Shown one piece after another: positions 55,594 to 60,000 of a DNA stretch of 60,000 bases. Both the position numbers and the translations under genes were made by a program. The stretch lies in assembly GCA_009760855.2 (NCBI GenBank), contig WPIO01000003.1, positions 3,036,001 to 3,096,000 on the forward strand, read 5' to 3'. How positions within the stretch are numbered: position 1 is the stretch's first letter; every line of letters starts with the position of its first letter. Source of the DNA: Cristatella mucedo. Its lineage: Eukaryota > Bryozoa > Phylactolaemata > Cristatellidae. The notes beneath the pieces are model-generated. The model made no database searches. It was not told the origin of the DNA and saw nothing but the letters and a program-made list of their open reading frames with translations.

Positions 55594-57255
55594 ATGAACC
55601 GCTCAGTCTCCCTTCTACCATTCCCATCAAACACACTGGAACAGGTCGTGACGGACCAGCTGAACTCATTTATCCAAACTTCAAACCTTGCTAGTGAGCT
55701 CCAGTCTGGCTTTAGAGCTAATCACTCCAGAGTCAGCATTGCTTAGGGTATACAATGACATACTTAAGAATGCAGACATGGGTAGAGTGTCTCTACTTGT
55801 TTTGCTCGATCTTGCAGCTTTTGATACTATCGATCACAAAGTTCTTCCTCTCATCTCGCCTGGGCATCACTGGCACCGCTCTGCAATGGTTCAGGTCCAA
55901 TCACAGTGGGAGACTCCAGAGTATTGATGTGAATGGACAAAGATCATCCAAGGTACTTCTGAAATATGGGGTACCTCAGGGCTCCATGCTAGGTTCGGTT
56001 CTTTTCACGGTTTATACTCTCCCTCTTGCTGATGTGATTGCCAAGCACAATCTAGGCTTTCACTTCTATGCGGATGACACTCAGTTGTACCTTTGCTTTG
56101 ATCCCTCCCAGCCTTCGAGCCCCTCGAATTCTCTCAACTCACTTGCTGCATGTATTGATGACATCCGCACATGGATGGCAGCAAATTTTCTAAAACTGAA
56201 CGATGACAAAACTAACTTACTAGTTATGGGCAAATCCAGTGTGATTCACAAATTGGAAAGGCTGCCGCTCAAAATTGGCTCTGCCAGCATATCTCCAGTT
56301 GAATCAGCTCAAAATGTAGGTGTCATATTCCAAAGCGACCTCTCGTTAGACGACCATATTAGCTCCCCAGTCAAATCTGCTTATTTTCAGCTTCATAGCA
56401 TTGCTAAAATTTGCGCTTGTTTAGATAAGGATACGACGTCTAAGTTGGTCCATGCATTCGTGACATCCCGTCTCGACTTCTGCTACTCACTGCTTACTGG
56501 CCTACCAGCATGTGCTATCTCGAGTTGAATCAGCTCGAAATCTAGGTGCCATGTACCCATGTGACCTCTCGCTAGACGACCACATAAGCTCCACAGTCAA
56601 ATCTGCCTACTTTCAGCCACATAATATTGCTAAAATTCGTGCTTTTTTAGATAAGGATACCACACCCAAGTTGGTCTATGCATTCGTGACATCCCGTCTC
56701 GACTTGACTTGAAGGTTTTGTCGCTCACTGTTTGGTCACTTCATTCTTTGGCTCCAGCCTATCTCTCAGATCTACTCAGCCACCAGGCCAAGTATCGTAC
56801 CACCCGCTTTTCGGAATCCAAAAGTCTACCAATACCTCTTACAAACCTCAAATCCTTTGGAGACCGTGCATTTAGTTCGTATGCTCCATAAGCGTGAAAC
56901 TCCCTCCCGACTTGCGTCACAACATCCCCTGACTTGACCACATTTAAAATGAACTTAAAAACACCTATTTAGAGCAGCATTTAGTGGGTCCCTGTGATTC
57001 ATCCTTCATGTGTTTATGCGTGCTGACACACTGTGCATGCTGCCACTAACGACATTTGCATGCTGACCCTGTGCATGTCACCCCTAACCATGTTGTTCAT
57101 GCTGTTTGTTTATCAAGCATGATATTACTCACCATTTAATTGCATTTCTCTTTGCAGGAAATTTAAAGCGCCTGCAAAGAGATTGAGTTCTCTGAGGGCG
57201 TTTTATCAAGTGCAATATTATTATAATTATTATTATTACTATTATTATTCCTACC
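55594..57255 (+). mobile_element. L2/CR1-type LINE, diverged copy, head to head with the previous
   Basis: Homology starts at the RSVSLLPF segment and continues through AFDTIDHKVL, YGVPQGSMLGSVLF and FYADDTQLYLCF to the C-terminal block, UTR and (ATT)n tail. Relative to the minus-strand copy it has a 2-base deletion near 55731, losses of 3 and 7 bases near 55820-55850, an internal duplication and a deletion near 56705. The reading frame is therefore broken in several places. The 5' ends of the two copies face each other across about 55-120 bases of unrelated sequence. Confidence 0.93.
56298..56706 (+). repeat. Internal duplication in the LINE copy
   Basis: The block from GTTGAATCAGCTC to CATCCCGTCTCGAC occurs at 56298-56478 and again, diverged, at 56521-56704. 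The following family sequence (about 130 bases up to the DFKVLSLT codons) is missing after the second block. Confidence 0.85.
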
Positions 57256-57609
57256 GAAAAGTGGTTCAAAGAGGCCCGTCGATCGGCGGGCCGTCGGTGC
57301 GCCGTCACAGGCCCTTCAAATTCGAATTTAGTAATTGTATATTAGTTTGGTGACAGAAGCTTCCGGTTGACGTGTTCTCGGAGTGGAGCTAAGGTTTCTC
57401 AGAGTTCCTTTTGAGTTTACGTAAACGTTAACTGAAAGTCACAATAAGAGTTAAAGTTTGGATAACGAGTTGTGATAGAGCCTTAAGGTCATTTTTCTCA
57501 GATTTTGATTTTAGGTCATCGACGATAAATTGTGAGCTCATTACCGAGGGGCACTGGGCAGCTGTCCAGCACCGAGCCACTCCCTGGAGAGATAGAGTAG
57601 AGATAGATC

Positions 57610-58995
<1,386 letters not shown>

Positions 58996-59380
58996 CTAAT
59001 GATGCACTTGATAAAGCGCTGTCAGAGAACTCAATCTCTGTCTAGTTGCTTTACATTTGCTGCAAAGGAAAATGCAACTGAATGGTGAGTAATATCATGC
59101 TTGATAAAGAAACAAAATGAATAACATGGTTAGGGGTGATATGCACAGGGTCAGCATGCAAATGTGGTCAGTAGCAGCATGCACAGTGTCAGCACGCATA
59201 AGCACATCAAGGAAGAATCACGGGGACTCATTAAATGCTGTCCTAAATAGGTGTTTTTTTAAGTTCTTTTTAAATGTGGTCACTCAAGGGATGCTCTGAC
59301 GCAAGTCGGAAAGGAGTTCCACGCTTTGGGAGCATACGAACTAAATGCACGGCCACCAAAGAGTTTCAGGTTTGAGGTTT
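58996..59380 (-). mobile_element. L2-type LINE 3' UTR and ORF end, inverted
   Basis: The complement of the tail (GCACTTGATAAAGCGCTGTC, AGAGAACTCAATCTC) is followed by the UTR and the C-terminal codons (ACTAAATGCACGGCCACCAA = complement of GDRAFSS region). Homology ends near 59380. Confidence 0.9.
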
Positions 59381-60000
59381 GTTTGCACCCAAGAGTTTGT
59401 TTGTGCCCAAGAGAACCAAATCTCTATACAATTTATAAATCTCATCTTGGGAAACAGTTGCAATGAATGGCAAGCAACTATACTGCGCTGACAAGCATGC
59501 AAGAACCTGCAAGAAGAAATTCAGGGGCTCAGCTCTGGCTAGGACCCTGGTTAATAACGTGCACCAAATTATGCACAGGTAAGTACGAAAAGAATTAAAG
59601 ATATTAAACTGGCAAATATAAGAAAGGTGTCCGCAACAAGCTTTTGAAAAATCTACTGAAGATTGGCTACACTTTGCACGCCCATCTTTATTTTATTTTC
59701 AAAGAAACCAGACTGATCTGCTTCAGAAGTCGTAGCCCGAGGCAAAACTCTTCACTTGTAACTACCCAAGTTGAGGGGTTCAAGATCTGAGGTAAGCTTA
59801 AACGAAAATCCAGCATAGAAAGAGTGAAATATATGAAGCTCCCCGATACTCCAATACATACATAAGGCTAATGAGTCAGCCGATATTTACTTTAGTAATA
59901 CTAGTCGGAAATAAATTCTTTGACCATTTGAAGTGTGTGAAGTTTAAACTTGCAAATGTGTGCTCCATCTCAAAGAATTCCACAGAGTGCTTCAGGGCCG
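59381..60000. other. Non-coding, nothing recognised
   Basis: No ORF, array or family repeat was recognised up to the window end. Confidence 0.5.

Overview
This window is animal nuclear DNA. It has intron-split genes, GT-AG splice sites, long dinucleotide arrays, and many decayed non-LTR retrotransposons, tRNA-derived SINEs and hAT-like DNA elements. The only gene that can be named firmly is an orthologue of TRAF6, the TRAF-family E3 ubiquitin ligase of innate immune signalling. Its divergence from the vertebrate protein, as I know that protein, suggests an invertebrate metazoan. The phylum cannot be fixed from this sequence.

Layout. 1-17 kb: mostly non-coding, with broken L2/CR1-type LINE fragments, long (TG)n and (TA)n arrays, and scattered candidate exons on the minus strand. 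Three of these exons (3400-3552, 15521-15853, 16112-16405) have canonical splice sites and begin and end in phase 1; the latter two are Ser/Thr-rich. 17.9-19 kb: an unclassified inverted-repeat element whose ends are built from an iterated ACAAAAYAGCCCC motif. 21.8-22.3 kb: a minus-strand exon with a PAN/apple-like cysteine pattern. 22.9-28 kb: two non-autonomous hAT-like elements, each carrying an inserted LINE tail, and a tRNA-derived SINE. 29-32 kb: a small ORF and a plus-strand pair of terminal exons of an unidentified gene. 33-39 kb: largely non-coding.

39.5-50.6 kb: the TRAF6-like gene on the plus strand. Six coding exons can be joined in frame, giving about 656 residues: a RING finger, five TRAF-type zinc fingers, a long Ser-rich linker, a coiled coil and a C-terminal MATH/TRAF-C domain. 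Its introns hold LINE and SINE copies, and the last intron holds a polypyrimidine array of about 450 bp. 51.9-60 kb: a repeat-rich zone with two long L2-type LINE copies placed head to head (53.4-57.3 kb) and (TA)n, (CT)n and (GA)n arrays.

The recurrent theme is one LINE family and its parasites. The L2-type 3' tail, with paired GCGCCTAGAAAGAG and CTCTGAGGGCGC arms followed by (ATT)n, occurs at least a dozen times in both orientations. A tRNA-headed SINE carries a recognisably related tail, as expected if it uses the LINE's reverse transcriptase. No rRNA, functional tRNA, CRISPR array or prokaryotic feature was seen.
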